NCBI GenBank assembly: GCA_041395525.1
Contig: JAWLAH010000007.1
Coordinates: forward strand, 62,001 to 126,000
DNA: 64,000 nucleotides
Origin: CADEED01 sp020442965
Lineage (GTDB): Bacteria; Pseudomonadota; Gammaproteobacteria; Steroidobacterales; Steroidobacteraceae
Direction: 5' to 3'
Below are positions 35,671 through 44,823 of this stretch, one piece after another. Made by a program: the position numbers and the translations under genes. How positions within the stretch are numbered: the stretch's first letter is position 1; every line of letters starts with the position of its first letter. The notes under the pieces were generated by a model. That model was not told where the DNA came from, made no database searches, and saw only the letters and a program-made list of their open reading frames with translations.

Positions 35671-36432
35671 ATGTCTGTAGTCATGACTCAACTCATTCCG
35701 CATATGTCCTCGCCTCGCAAGACATTCGACATCGACCTGGTGGCGGACTTCACTTGCCCATGGTCGTGGCTCGGCATGGCGCAAGTCGGCCGTGCGCTTG
35801 GCAATCTGCAGGGAAGTATCGCGCCCGAAGTCCGTTGGCACCCGTTTCGATTGCCGGCGACCGACGGCGAAGCAGCCGCCGCTGGCAACGCCGCGGAAGC
35901 GCCGTTTCGACGCTATCTCGAGCAAAGATTGCCCAACGGCATCACGGTCGATTTCGCCGAGCGGAGTCTGCGCGAAGCGGGCCGAGAGCTTGGGCTGCGA
36001 TTCAACTTTGATCAAATCGAGACCGTCCCCGATACGACGCAAGCGCATCGCCTGACATTCCTGGCGGCGCGCGAAGGTTTGCAGGCACATGTTGCGGCCG
36101 GTGTTTTCCGTGCGTATTTCGAGTCTGGTCGCGACATCGGCAACGTCGATGTGCTGAGTAGCATTGGTGAGGATGCGGGCCTGTCTGCGGACTTGCTGCG
36201 CCAGTTTCGCGACTCCGACGCAGGCGTCGATGAACTCATCAAGGCCGAAGAACGGCTGCGCGGCTTTGGCGTCCGCGGCGTTCCGAATCTGCTGTTCAAC
36301 GGTCGGGTGTTTGTACCGGGTGCAGTGGACGTGAATACATATATTCTGGCGCTCGATCAGGCGCTGTTTCCAACGACGGAAGCGCGTGCAGCGGATGCGG
36401 AAGCGGCAGAAACGGCGCGCGTTCTGCACTAA
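35671..36432 (+). CDS. DsbA-family (FrnE-like) thioredoxin-fold oxidoreductase
   Basis: 253 residues, DsbA/2-hydroxychromene-2-carboxylate isomerase fold: FDIDLVADFTCPWSWLGMAQ carries the N-terminal active site and GVRGVPNLLFNGRVFVPGA the cis-proline region. The active site is C-P-W-S, with serine in place of the second cysteine, so a dithiol exchange by a CXXC pair is not possible. FrnE-type members and isomerases often show this. No signal peptide, so cytoplasmic. The physiological substrate is unknown. Confidence 0.85.
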   Translation: MSVVMTQLIPHMSSPRKTFDIDLVADFTCPWSWLGMAQVGRALGNLQGSIAPEVRWHPFRLPATDGEAAAAGNAAEAPFRRYLEQRLPNGITVDFAERSLREAGRELGLRFNFDQIETVPDTTQAHRLTFLAAREGLQAHVAAGVFRAYFESGRDIGNVDVLSSIGEDAGLSADLLRQFRDSDAGVDELIKAEERLRGFGVRGVPNLLFNGRVFVPGAVDVNTYILALDQALFPTTEARAADAEAAETARVLH

Positions 36433-36509
36433 TGTGACAACGCCGCTTTCTCGTTAGTGGGAGGAACTCGCTTTGCACAGCGAGGCGTCCACGCGCTAAC
36501 GTAGTGGTC

Positions 36510-37912
36510 ATGCTGGATGCTGGATTCCTGGAGGCGCTCCGCGCTGTGGTCGGCGACGTTGGATTGTTGCTGGGCGACAGCGTTCGGGCGCGACCCGTAA
36601 ATCGCTCGGTCGGTGTGGTTGACGCTGACGCGCTGGTGCGGCCGGCTACCACCGAGGAAGTTTCAGGTGTCCTCGCGCTGTGTCACGCTCGCTCGCAGCC
36701 CGTGGTGCCGCACGGCGGCCTCACTGGCCTCGTCCATGGAGCGGTGGCACGTGCGGGGGATCTGATCCTGTCGCTCGAGCGGATGAACTCGATCGAGCAC
36801 GTCGACGTTACGGGTCGCACGCTGCGTGCGCAAGCGGGAGTGCCATTGCAGCGGGTACAAGAGGCGGCCGAGCAATACGAGCTGATGTTTCCCCTCGATC
36901 TCGGTGCGCGCGGCAGTGCGACGATCGGCGGCAATATCGCGACGAATGCCGGCGGCACTCGTGTTGTTAGATATGGAATGACGCGCGGGCTGGTATTAGG
37001 TCTGGAGGCGGTGCTGGCGGACGGCACGGTGCTGACATCGTTGAATCGCGTCCTCAAGAACAATGCTGGCTACGACCTCAAACAGCTGTTCATCGGCAGT
37101 GAAGGCACGCTCGGTATCGTGACGCGCGCCGAACTGCGGCTGGTCGCGAAGCCGCGTAGCCATGATACTGCGTTGCTCGCGGTGCAAGAGTTCTCTGCTT
37201 TGGTTCGGGTGCTCCAGCATCTCGATGCGGGTCTCGGCGGGCACCTGAGCGCCTTCAAGGTGCTGTGGGGCAATTTCTATGACATCAACACGGCCCCACC
37301 GGCCAACCACGTTCCACCATTGGCGCGCGGCGCGCCGTTCTATGCGCGGATCGAATCGTTAGGAACGGACCCGATCGCCGATCAGGCGCGACTCGAGGCG
37401 CTACTGAGGGACTTGCTGCAGATGGGCGTGGTTGCCGATGCTACGATCGCCAAGTCTGATCAAGAGCGTCGCGCCATGTGGGCGATTCGTGAGGACGTAT
37501 TCGCGGTGGGACGGATTGCCGCGTTGCAGACATTCGATGTGAGTATGCCGATCGAGGCAATGCAAGCGTACACTGAGCAGGTCGGGGCCGAGCTGGATCG
37601 ACTCGTCGGCCCGGATCGCACCCATATTTTTGGACATATGGCGGACGGCAATCTGCATCTGGTCGTTGCGACGGGTGAGGATCCGAAGCTGCGCCACCGG
37701 GTCGATGAGATTGTCTATCAGCCGCTGGCACGCATCGGTGGCTCGATTTCGGCCGAGCATGGCATCGGGACCGAGCGGCTTCGGCACTTCCGCTGTCACG
37801 TACCTCGGCGGAGATTGCGACCATGCGCACACTCAAGCACGCGCTCGACCCACGCGGTATCCTGAATCCGGGCAAGATTCTGGCCGCGCGAGCAGACCTG
37901 GCAGTACGATGA
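36510..37912 (+). CDS. FAD-binding (GlcD/D-2-hydroxyglutarate type) dehydrogenase, one frameshift near the end
   Basis: VAO/PCMH-fold flavoenzyme of about 467 residues oxidising a D-2-hydroxyacid. The FAD-binding part contains VPHGGLTGLVHGAV, GSATIGGNIATNAGGTRVVRYG and LKNNAGYDLKQLFIGSEGTLGIVT. The cap/C-terminal part contains HIFGHMADGNLHL and ISAEHGIGTERLRH. Just after this a single lost base near 37790 moves the conserved end (LKHALDPRGILNPGKIL) into another frame, which stops at TGA overlapping the aguB ATG. Read literally the protein ends at 37865 with a wrong tail. I start at ATG (MLDAGFLEALRA). The exact substrate is not determinable. Confidence 0.87.
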
Positions 37913-38838
37913 GCAAACCCACCGAACTTCCGCACCTGCGACGGCGCGAACGCAAAGTACTGGTCGCCGCGACACAGTTCGCCTGCGATTGGAACATCGA
38001 CGCGAATATTGCCCGCGCCGAGGCGCTCGTACGACAAGCGGCAAGCCAGGGAGCACAGGTCATTCTGCTGCAGGAATTGTTCGAGACGCCGTACTTCTGC
38101 ATCGAGCAGGATTCGCGTCATCTGAATCTGGCGACGTCGGTTGCGGACAATCGTGCGATCAAGCATTTTCAATCGGTTGCCCGCGAGCTGGGTGTTGTCC
38201 TGCCCATCAGCTTCTTTGAGCGTGACAACCGCGCGTTCTTCAATTCCGTCGCGATTCTCGACGCTGACGGGCGGAATCTGGGTGTCTATCGCAAGGCCCA
38301 TATCCCGAACGGCCCTGGCTACCAGGAAAAGAACTACTTCTCGTTGGGCGACACGGGTTTCAAGGTCTGGGATACGCGCTTTGGGAGAATCGGCGTCGGC
38401 ATTTGCTGGGATCAGTGGTTTCCGGAGTGCGCGCGCGCGATGGCGTTGATGGGTGCCGAGTTGTTGTTCTATCCCACTGCGATCGGTAGTGAGCCGCCGC
38501 CTGCCTTGCCGGTGAACTCACGCGATCATTGGCAGCGGACGCAGCAGGGACACGCGGCGGCCAATCTCACGCCCGTGATCGTCGCGAACCGCTACGGTCT
38601 CGAACGTTCACTGCAAAACCCGGAAGGCTTGTATATTCGGTTCTATGGATCGTCGTTCATTGCCGATGCAACGGGCGCCAAGGTAGCCGAAGCGGGCGCG
38701 GCTGAGGATGCGGTGCTCATCGCCGAGTTCGACCTGGCGGCGCTCGACGAACAACGGAACAACTGGTTCGTGTTCCGCGATCGTCGTCCTGAGCTGTACG
38801 GCGTCCTGACAACCCACGATGGCCATATTCGTCGTTAG
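37909..38838 (+). CDS. aguB: N-carbamoylputrescine amidase
   Basis: Nitrilase-superfamily amidase of 309 residues that converts N-carbamoylputrescine to putrescine, CO2 and ammonia. The catalytic triad is E56 (QELFETPYFC), K129 (YRKAHIPN) and C166 (GICWDQWFPE). The IPNGPGYQEKNYFSLGDTGF and PTAIGSEP stretches are specific to AguB. The ATG overlaps the (corrected) stop of the flavoenzyme. The partner agmatine deiminase is not in the window. The open frame extends 93 codons upstream inside the neighbour and is not used. Confidence 0.93.
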   Translation: MSKPTELPHLRRRERKVLVAATQFACDWNIDANIARAEALVRQAASQGAQVILLQELFETPYFCIEQDSRHLNLATSVADNRAIKHFQSVARELGVVLPISFFERDNRAFFNSVAILDADGRNLGVYRKAHIPNGPGYQEKNYFSLGDTGFKVWDTRFGRIGVGICWDQWFPECARAMALMGAELLFYPTAIGSEPPPALPVNSRDHWQRTQQGHAAANLTPVIVANRYGLERSLQNPEGLYIRFYGSSFIADATGAKVAEAGAAEDAVLIAEFDLAALDEQRNNWFVFRDRRPELYGVLTTHDGHIRR

Positions 38839-39182
38839 CGGGTCACGAATGTGAGCTGCTGTCCGGCGCAAATGTCGAGATGATCACAGGTTCCAGCTAA
38901 CAACTCCCAGGCGGCATGCGCACGACGCGCGGCGGCAAAGCCGAATGGCGGTACGTTCGGGCACACCTTGATGACGCGACCAGTCCGATCGACGAACACG
39001 ACGTCGATCGCATAGCGCATGCCGATCATATGGATGGAACCGCAAGGTTCTATCAGTAGAGCCTGATCGGCTCGCAGGCGGGGCCGCAGCAGCATGCCGC
39101 GCGTGCGCTCCCAGAATGTTTCGCATCGCATGACTTCGAGGGGCAACGAGCGGCTGGAACTCATTGCACTACCGTGTTGCAT
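38835..39182 (-). CDS. DUF192 family protein
   Basis: 115 residues with the DUF192 core: TFWERTRGMLLRPRLRADQAL, IHMIGMRYAIDVVFVD and PPFGFAAARRAHAAWELLAG. The family is a small beta-rich protein of unknown function, often secreted. Here there is no clear signal peptide, so it may be cytoplasmic. Its end overlaps the end of aguB by four bases (convergent). The start could be the first ATG or MSSSRSL a few codons on. Confidence 0.85.
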   Translation of the reverse strand: MQHGSAMSSSRSLPLEVMRCETFWERTRGMLLRPRLRADQALLIEPCGSIHMIGMRYAIDVVFVDRTGRVIKVCPNVPPFGFAAARRAHAAWELLAGTCDHLDICAGQQLTFVTR

Positions 39183-39344
39183 GCGACTAACTCAAGCTCT
39201 GAATGCCGCCCCGCAGCGCCGTGGCGGGTAGCAATGGAGGATTTTGCGGAACACTGCGGCAGTGTATGGAGCGTGTTCGAGGCGCACAAGTATGGCTTGT
39301 GATCCAGGCGCCCAGATTTACGCGGTCGGCTGTGCTGCGCTTCG

Positions 39345-39935
39345 TCACACAGATCGCCGAGCGCCGCGTCGATCGTTCGATCGAGTGGCGCTGCGACCGA
39401 TCAACATGCGCTGGAATACGCCGTCTTTGAGCCATAAACCATGACGCAGCGCACCGCCGAGGTGCAATGCAATGGCGGCGAACAGCACGGTGTTCAACAG
39501 TAGATGAACGAATTTCATTCTCCCGAGGAGGGTGGGGTCAGTGTCGACGACGTTCGGGAGATCGAAAATGCCGAACCAACTAACTACGACGCCGGCGGCC
39601 TGCGACATGATCAGCCCCGATATCGGTAACAGCAGCAGCAGTGCGTACAGCAAATACTGATTGAATCGCGCGAGCGCACGAGGCGCTGCGCCGACCGCGC
39701 GAGGTAGCGGCGGCACTGCGTGCGTCCAGCGCCAGCCGAGTCGGATCACGATCAACACCAGAATCGTGAGACCGAGCGAACGATGCTGCATGAGCACGCT
39801 CAGCTTGGCGTCGCTCACCGGCAGCGTCCAGGCTCGCAATGCGATCATGATCTGCGCGATCACGAGCAGAGCTACGCCCCAGTGCAGCAGGCGGGCGACT
39901 GTTCCATAGCCTGGGTCAGAAGCAACCGTTCTCAC
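39345..39935 (-). CDS. Cytochrome b561 family protein
   Basis: 196 residues, four transmembrane helices: LLHWGVALLVIAQIMIALR, SLGLTILVLIVIRLGWRW, LLYALLLLLPISGLIMS and FVHLLLNTVLFAAIALHLGG. Histidines in RLLHW, MQHRS, KFVHL and ALHLG are the expected ligands for two b hemes. Prokaryotic b561 proteins pass electrons from quinol to periplasmic acceptors or superoxide. The C-terminus is basic and cytoplasmic. Confidence 0.9.
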   Translation of the reverse strand: MRTVASDPGYGTVARLLHWGVALLVIAQIMIALRAWTLPVSDAKLSVLMQHRSLGLTILVLIVIRLGWRWTHAVPPLPRAVGAAPRALARFNQYLLYALLLLLPISGLIMSQAAGVVVSWFGIFDLPNVVDTDPTLLGRMKFVHLLLNTVLFAAIALHLGGALRHGLWLKDGVFQRMLIGRSATRSNDRRGARRSV

Positions 39936-40347
39936 GTGGTAGCCTCCGCGCTGAACAGAAGGGTAGGCGCCCGCGACTTTTGGCGCGGATATAGAATGGC
40001 TCGATGATTCTCAAGGCGGTCTCCGCATTCGAAAATGGCACTCGGCCCCGTGGTCGCCATCCGGGTTTGCAGTTTGCATAGGTGCATATAGAAGCAGCAG
40101 GCGCCGTCAGTCTACTCTTGGAAGTGCCACGCGGCGCTCGTTGCAAGCGTCTGCAAGTTCCATCAGCTTCCTAGGCCTTGGGCTCGGCACAAGTTCTGAT
40201 TGCATCGAGTACGACACGAATCGCTTAAGCGTGCTTCGGCGCTGGCAGGCCAAGGGCGCCAAGCGCAGGAATGTAAAGGCGCCCCTTTTTGTGAGCGAGT
40301 ATCCTTGCGCGGCGCGCTGCATGTGCGCGGTAATCGGACAACTGCAA
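39936..40347 (+). other. Intergenic stretch, no supportable gene; contains a terminator-like hairpin
   Basis: Readings in all frames look like shadow sequence. Near its right end a GC-rich hairpin followed by five T residues (listed separately) faces the plus strand. A transcript ending there would have to start within this stretch, as the upstream gene is on the other strand. No sRNA family is recognised. Confidence 0.5.
40254..40290 (+). terminator. Possible rho-independent terminator
   Basis: GGGCGCC pairs perfectly with GGCGCCC across a 17-base loop and is followed by CTTTTT. The large loop makes the hairpin weaker than textbook ones. It lies 58 bases ahead of the chosen SDR start with no plus-strand gene before it, so it is either an orphan terminator, a leader attenuator of the SDR gene, or the end of an unseen small RNA. 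Confidence 0.45.
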
Positions 40348-40998
40348 GTGACAACACGAATCGTCGTTTTTGGCGCCACCGGTAAAGCGGGCAACGCAAT
40401 CGTTTCGCAAGCGCTGGAGCGCGGATGGACCGTGCGCACGATGGTGCGCGACCCGGCCAAGCTGACGATCACTCATCAGCGCCTCGATTCCGTGCGCGGT
40501 CATATTGGCGATCCGACTGCGATACGCGCCGCACTGGCCGGGCAGTGGGCTGCCGTGGTCTCCGCACTGGGCATCTACAGTAAAACGCCCTCGACTGAAT
40601 TGTCCGAAGGTACGCGGCGCATAGCGGCCGAAATGCGCGGCGCGGCGATCAAACGCATCGTCGTCGTTTCTTCGCTCGGTGCCGGTGACAGTCACGGCCA
40701 GGGCACTTTCGCAGTGCGCATGATCCAGAAGTACATTCTCCGAGAAACGTTGCGCGACAAGACGCGTCAAGAGGAAGTCCTGCGCGGGAGCAATCTGGAC
40801 TGGACCTCACTGCGTCCCCCGCAGCTCACGGAAGATCCTCGCGTCCGAGGCGATCTGGTCGCGTGGCAGGGTCTCGCGCCCGCGAATCGCAAGCTCACGT
40901 GGAAGGTTTCACGCGCGACTCTTGCCAAGTACGTACTCGATGCCGTGGAGAAGAACCTCTGGGTGCGAGAAGCTGTCAATCTGTCCGAACCCAAGTAG
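40348..40998 (+). CDS. NAD(P)-binding SDR-like protein (NmrA/YwnB type)
   Basis: 216 residues from GTG (TTRIVVFGATGKAGNAIVSQAL, Rossmann motif G-A-T-G-K-A-G). Later blocks RIVVVSSLGAGDSH and DWTSLRPPQLTEDP are typical of atypical SDRs such as biliverdin reductase B-like or flavin reductase-like proteins. Substrate unknown. I chose GTG just before the Rossmann strand because the longer frame (from 40141) runs through the terminator-like hairpin. It is followed eight bases later by the transporter gene, so the two may be cotranscribed. Confidence 0.82.
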   Translation: MTTRIVVFGATGKAGNAIVSQALERGWTVRTMVRDPAKLTITHQRLDSVRGHIGDPTAIRAALAGQWAAVVSALGIYSKTPSTELSEGTRRIAAEMRGAAIKRIVVVSSLGAGDSHGQGTFAVRMIQKYILRETLRDKTRQEEVLRGSNLDWTSLRPPQLTEDPRVRGDLVAWQGLAPANRKLTWKVSRATLAKYVLDAVEKNLWVREAVNLSEPK

Positions 40999-41005
40999 CA
41001 CTCCC

Positions 41006-42313
41006 ATGGCAACTAACCAGAATGCGGGAATGCTCTCGCGATTGCTGAACCGGCTTGGCCAGGTGGAGCCGAGTGAGACGCGGGCGGTCATGACCGCGTT
41101 CCTGCTATTTTTCTTCGTGCTCGGCGGCTATTTTGCCGTGCGGCCCGTGCGCGAAACGTTTGCCACGGTCATCGGGCGCGAAGCGGTGGCCAATCTGTGG
41201 ATCATCACATCGATAGGTGCGGTCGCCATTGTTCCAATCTATGGAGCGCTGGTTGCCTGGGTGCGTCGCGCGGTGCTTCTGCCTGGCATTTACGCGTTCG
41301 TCGCGGTGTCCTTGTTCACTCTCGCGTGGTACTTCCACACCAACCCCGACAGTGAATTCGCGGCCAAGTTCTTTTACGTCTACATCAGCGTGCTCAATCT
41401 GATGCTCGTGTCCGTGTTCTGGAGCTTCCTGCTCGAGTTGTTCGACAGTGGTCAGTCCAAACGCCTGTTCGGTGTCATTGCCGCGGGCGGTACGGCCGGC
41501 GCGCTGGTTGGTCCACTCATAACGGATCTGACCGTCGAATCGATTGGCACGGCGGGCGTGCTGGCGCTGGGTGCTGCCATGTTCGTTGCGGCGATCATTT
41601 GTCAGCGCCTGTTGCTGAAGATCTGGGACAATCGAGTAGACGCGGCAGCGGCCACGGGTACGCGAGCGCGCGGCCTGGGCGGCAATCCGTTTGCAGGCTT
41701 TGTGCTCTTGTTCAAATCGCGCTACCTGCTTGGCATCGCCCTATTCGTGGTATTCGTCTCCACCGTCAATACGATCCTCTATTTCGAACAGCTGCGCCTT
41801 ATTGCCGAGCGCTACGCCGACTCCGCCGATAGAACGCAAGTGTTCGCGCGGCTCGATTATGTCATTCAGACGCTGACCATTCTCTCGCAGATCTTTCTGA
41901 CCGGGCGCATCGCCACCAAGCTCGGGTTAGGCGCGCTGCTGATGAGTGTGCCCGTTACGATGGTGCTGATGTTTGTGGTCTTAGGGTTTACGGGTGGATT
42001 TTGGGTGCTAATTGTTGCAATGATCTCGCGCCGTTGGGGTGAGTACGCATTCATGCGGCCCGGCCGAGAGATGCTGTTTGCGCGGCTCGATACCGAGACC
42101 AAATACAAGGCGAAGAACACGATCGACGTGCCGGTCTATCGGGGCACCGATATGCTGGTCGCGCAGATCAAATCCGCACTGGAGCAGGCTGGATTGACCG
42201 CCGCGGGCGCGGCGTTCCTCGGCGCTGGCGTCGCCGCAGCTTGGGGGGTCAACGCCTGGTGGTTAGGACGAGAGCACAATCGGCAGAGTCAGAACATCGC
42301 AGTCGAGCGTTAG
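41006..42313 (+). CDS. MFS-like transporter related to nucleotide carriers (Npt1/Npt2 type)
   Basis: 435 residues with about 11-12 transmembrane segments. The start of the membrane domain TRAVMTAFLLFFFVLGGYFAVRPVRETFATVIG and the central FWSFLLELFDSGQSKRLFGVIAAGGTAGALVGP resemble the NTP/NDP-exchange branch of the major facilitator group. The late MRPGREMLFARLDTETKYKAKNTIDVPVYRGTD loop is also distinctive. Free-living bacteria carry such genes without known substrate, so ATP/ADP exchange should not be assumed. ATG start eight bases after the SDR gene. Confidence 0.85.
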   Translation: MATNQNAGMLSRLLNRLGQVEPSETRAVMTAFLLFFFVLGGYFAVRPVRETFATVIGREAVANLWIITSIGAVAIVPIYGALVAWVRRAVLLPGIYAFVAVSLFTLAWYFHTNPDSEFAAKFFYVYISVLNLMLVSVFWSFLLELFDSGQSKRLFGVIAAGGTAGALVGPLITDLTVESIGTAGVLALGAAMFVAAIICQRLLLKIWDNRVDAAAATGTRARGLGGNPFAGFVLLFKSRYLLGIALFVVFVSTVNTILYFEQLRLIAERYADSADRTQVFARLDYVIQTLTILSQIFLTGRIATKLGLGALLMSVPVTMVLMFVVLGFTGGFWVLIVAMISRRWGEYAFMRPGREMLFARLDTETKYKAKNTIDVPVYRGTDMLVAQIKSALEQAGLTAAGAAFLGAGVAAAWGVNAWWLGREHNRQSQNIAVER

Positions 42314-42354
42314 GTAGTCCATTGGATTCACGGCGCGCGCGATCGTCAAGATGC

Positions 42355-44616
42355 TCAACCGAACGGGATCGTCAGCCCGTCCAGCTTGACCGGCAGTTGC
42401 CGCACACGTTGGCCCGTGGCGGCGAAAATCGCGTTCGCCAGTGCTGGGGCGGCGGCGGGCACACCGGCTTCGCCTATGCCCCCCGGTGCCTGATCGCTCA
42501 CGATGCGATGCACCTCAATCTTCGGCATCGCGTTGATTCTGAGCGCCGGATAATCGTTGAAATTGCTTTGTTTGATGGAGCCGCGTTCGATCTCGAGACC
42601 CGCGAGCGCACCACTGATGCCGTAGACGATTCCACCCTCGATCTGCGCATCAACCGTACTGGGATCGATGATCTTGCCGCAGTCGTACGCGCAGGTCATG
42701 CGGCGCAGATGCACCTGGTCGCCGGATTTTTCGACTTCGGCGACTTGCGCGCAGATCGAACCGAAGCCGGCGCTGATCGCGATGCCTCGTCCTCGCCCAG
42801 CGGGTAGCTTGTTGTCCCAGTCCGCCGCCTGCGCCGCCTGCTCAAGGACTGCCAGCATGCGCGGTTGTTGGGCTAACAACATACGGCGGAATTGGTAGGG
42901 ATCTTTGCCAGCGAAATGCGCCAACTCGTCGATGAAACTCTCGGCGAAGAAGCCGTTGTGCGATAGTGACACCGAGCGCCAGAATCCGACCGGGATCGGT
43001 AGATCGAGAGTCGCCAGGTCGCCGTAGCGTTCGCCCAACGCGTATTCATTCGGAATCAAGCCACTGTGTACCGTCGGGTCTGGGAAGTCAGGTGGCCCCA
43101 TGCGTTTAAAGCCGAGCAGCGATTGGCCTGCGATGCGTCCATGTATGGCGCTGACCGAGCCGTCCGCGCCAAGCGCAGCTCGATAGTGCGCCCGATAGGC
43201 GGCGCGATAGAAATCATGCTTGACGTCTTGCTCGCGCGTCCATATGAGGCGCACTGGTTTGCCCGGAATTTCTTTCGCGATCCGCAAGCACTGCAACAGC
43301 GCGTCGAGTTCCCATTTGCGGCCGAAACCACCGCCGCCAAAGGTCAAATTGAAGCGAATACTCTCCATCGGCAGGCCTAACAACTCAGCCGCCTTCTTGT
43401 GGCCCGTGTCGGGCGCCTGGTGTGGCGCCCAGATTTCACAGCTCGTGGAATCGACCCGCGCCATGCAGACCTGCGGTTCCATCGTGGTATGCGCGAGGTA
43501 GGGCACCTCGTAAGTCGCTTCCAGCACACGCTTGCCCGCTGCCTCGAGCGCGGCATCGACGGCGGCCTTGCTTCCTGGCGTCATCTTCGGTGGCTTCTGG
43601 GTGCGGTCGACAAACGGGAATGGCTTGACGCCAGCTTCGTCGGTCAACGCGCGGGCGAGCTGTTCCCTGATGCTCGCGGAGTCGAGCTTCTCCACCGCGG
43701 TTTCGTCGAACTCAATCTCCAGCGCGTCAGCGGCGGACTTCGCGTTGTAGTAGCCGTCGGCAACGACGGCGACTGCATCATCGAGCGGCACCAGGGCGAT
43801 CACACCTTTTTTCGAGGTGACGCTGGCAGCAGCGAAGCGCTTGAGCTTTCCTTGCACGGTATTCGAGCGGCGCAATACGGCTGTTAGTGTTCCCGGGATC
43901 TGAATATCAGCGCCGAACTGGGCAGAACCGTCGACTTTTGCGGGTACGTCCTTACGGGCCAGTCGTTTGCCAATCAGCTTGAAGTCTTTATCTGCCTTTA
44001 GTGTGATCGAGGCCGGAACGGGGATCCTGGTCGCGGCTTCAGCTAGTTCGCCGAACGACAACGAGCGGTTGCTGGCAGGGTGAGCGACTCGACCCGCGAT
44101 CGCGGCGCATTCTCCGGCTGGAACATTCCAGCGCGCTGCCGCCGCACCAATGAGCATGTCGCGAACGGTGGCGCCGGCCTGCCGCAGTGGTTGGTAGTAA
44201 GAAATAACAGAGTCGCTGCCGCCGATTTTTTGGCGCTTGCTGATCGGGCTCACGAACGCCCCATCAGCATACGGGTTCAGAACCGTCACTTGTGACCAGT
44301 CCGCTTCGAGTTCCTCGGCGATCAAGCGCGCCAGTGAATCGAATACACCTTGGCCGATCTCGGTCTGCGGAGAAACGATGGTTACCGCGCCGGTTGGCGC
44401 GACACCCACATAGGCGGTCAGTTGCACCGGCCCTGCGCCGATCATACCGGCAGGGCGCGCGGTCGGCCTGGCCGTGGCCGTAGCGGCGCTGGGCGACAGG
44501 CACGCAGTCAGCCACAGCCCGGCAGAGCCAAGTCCCAGCTGCTGCAGCATGCGACGACGAGCCGGATCATCGAGTGCGATGTCGAGCGTACGGTCGGCTG
44601 GATTCGTCTCGGACAT
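42355..44616 (-). CDS. Molybdopterin-binding oxidoreductase large subunit (IorB-like, xanthine dehydrogenase family)
   Basis: 753 residues with a Tat-like leader (RRRMLQQLGLGSAGLWLTAC). Then come the family domains: QTEIGQGVFDSLARLIAEEL, GGSDSVISYYQPLRQAGA, the KLIGKRLARKDVPAKVDG linker, LTFGGGGFGRKWELDALLQ and the C-terminal GGIGEAGVPAAAPALANAI, which contains the catalytic glutamate. This matches isoquinoline 1-oxidoreductase beta subunits and aldehyde-oxidising relatives at the periplasmic face. The matching small [2Fe-2S] subunit (IorA) is not next to it on either side. I start at MSETNPADR, since the preceding 112 codons are shadow-like. Substrate unknown. Confidence 0.9.
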   Translation of the reverse strand: MSETNPADRTLDIALDDPARRRMLQQLGLGSAGLWLTACLSPSAATATARPTARPAGMIGAGPVQLTAYVGVAPTGAVTIVSPQTEIGQGVFDSLARLIAEELEADWSQVTVLNPYADGAFVSPISKRQKIGGSDSVISYYQPLRQAGATVRDMLIGAAAARWNVPAGECAAIAGRVAHPASNRSLSFGELAEAATRIPVPASITLKADKDFKLIGKRLARKDVPAKVDGSAQFGADIQIPGTLTAVLRRSNTVQGKLKRFAAASVTSKKGVIALVPLDDAVAVVADGYYNAKSAADALEIEFDETAVEKLDSASIREQLARALTDEAGVKPFPFVDRTQKPPKMTPGSKAAVDAALEAAGKRVLEATYEVPYLAHTTMEPQVCMARVDSTSCEIWAPHQAPDTGHKKAAELLGLPMESIRFNLTFGGGGFGRKWELDALLQCLRIAKEIPGKPVRLIWTREQDVKHDFYRAAYRAHYRAALGADGSVSAIHGRIAGQSLLGFKRMGPPDFPDPTVHSGLIPNEYALGERYGDLATLDLPIPVGFWRSVSLSHNGFFAESFIDELAHFAGKDPYQFRRMLLAQQPRMLAVLEQAAQAADWDNKLPAGRGRGIAISAGFGSICAQVAEVEKSGDQVHLRRMTCAYDCGKIIDPSTVDAQIEGGIVYGISGALAGLEIERGSIKQSNFNDYPALRINAMPKIEVHRIVSDQAPGGIGEAGVPAAAPALANAIFAATGQRVRQLPVKLDGLTIPFG

Positions 44617-44823
44617 GCTGGGCGGCTCCTCGCGAAGGTTCTGCGATCGAGTATGACCCGTGGTCGAAGACACGCGCAACCAACACGTGCGGCGGCAATC
44701 CGCAGGCAGCCCATGCAGATCGGCGCGACGGCGCACGGCGAGAATCTGGGTACGTAGTGATCCGGGTGATCTTGCGCGTGGACTTGCGGCAAACTGCGCG
44801 CCTGGCAGAAAGGTATCAGCACG

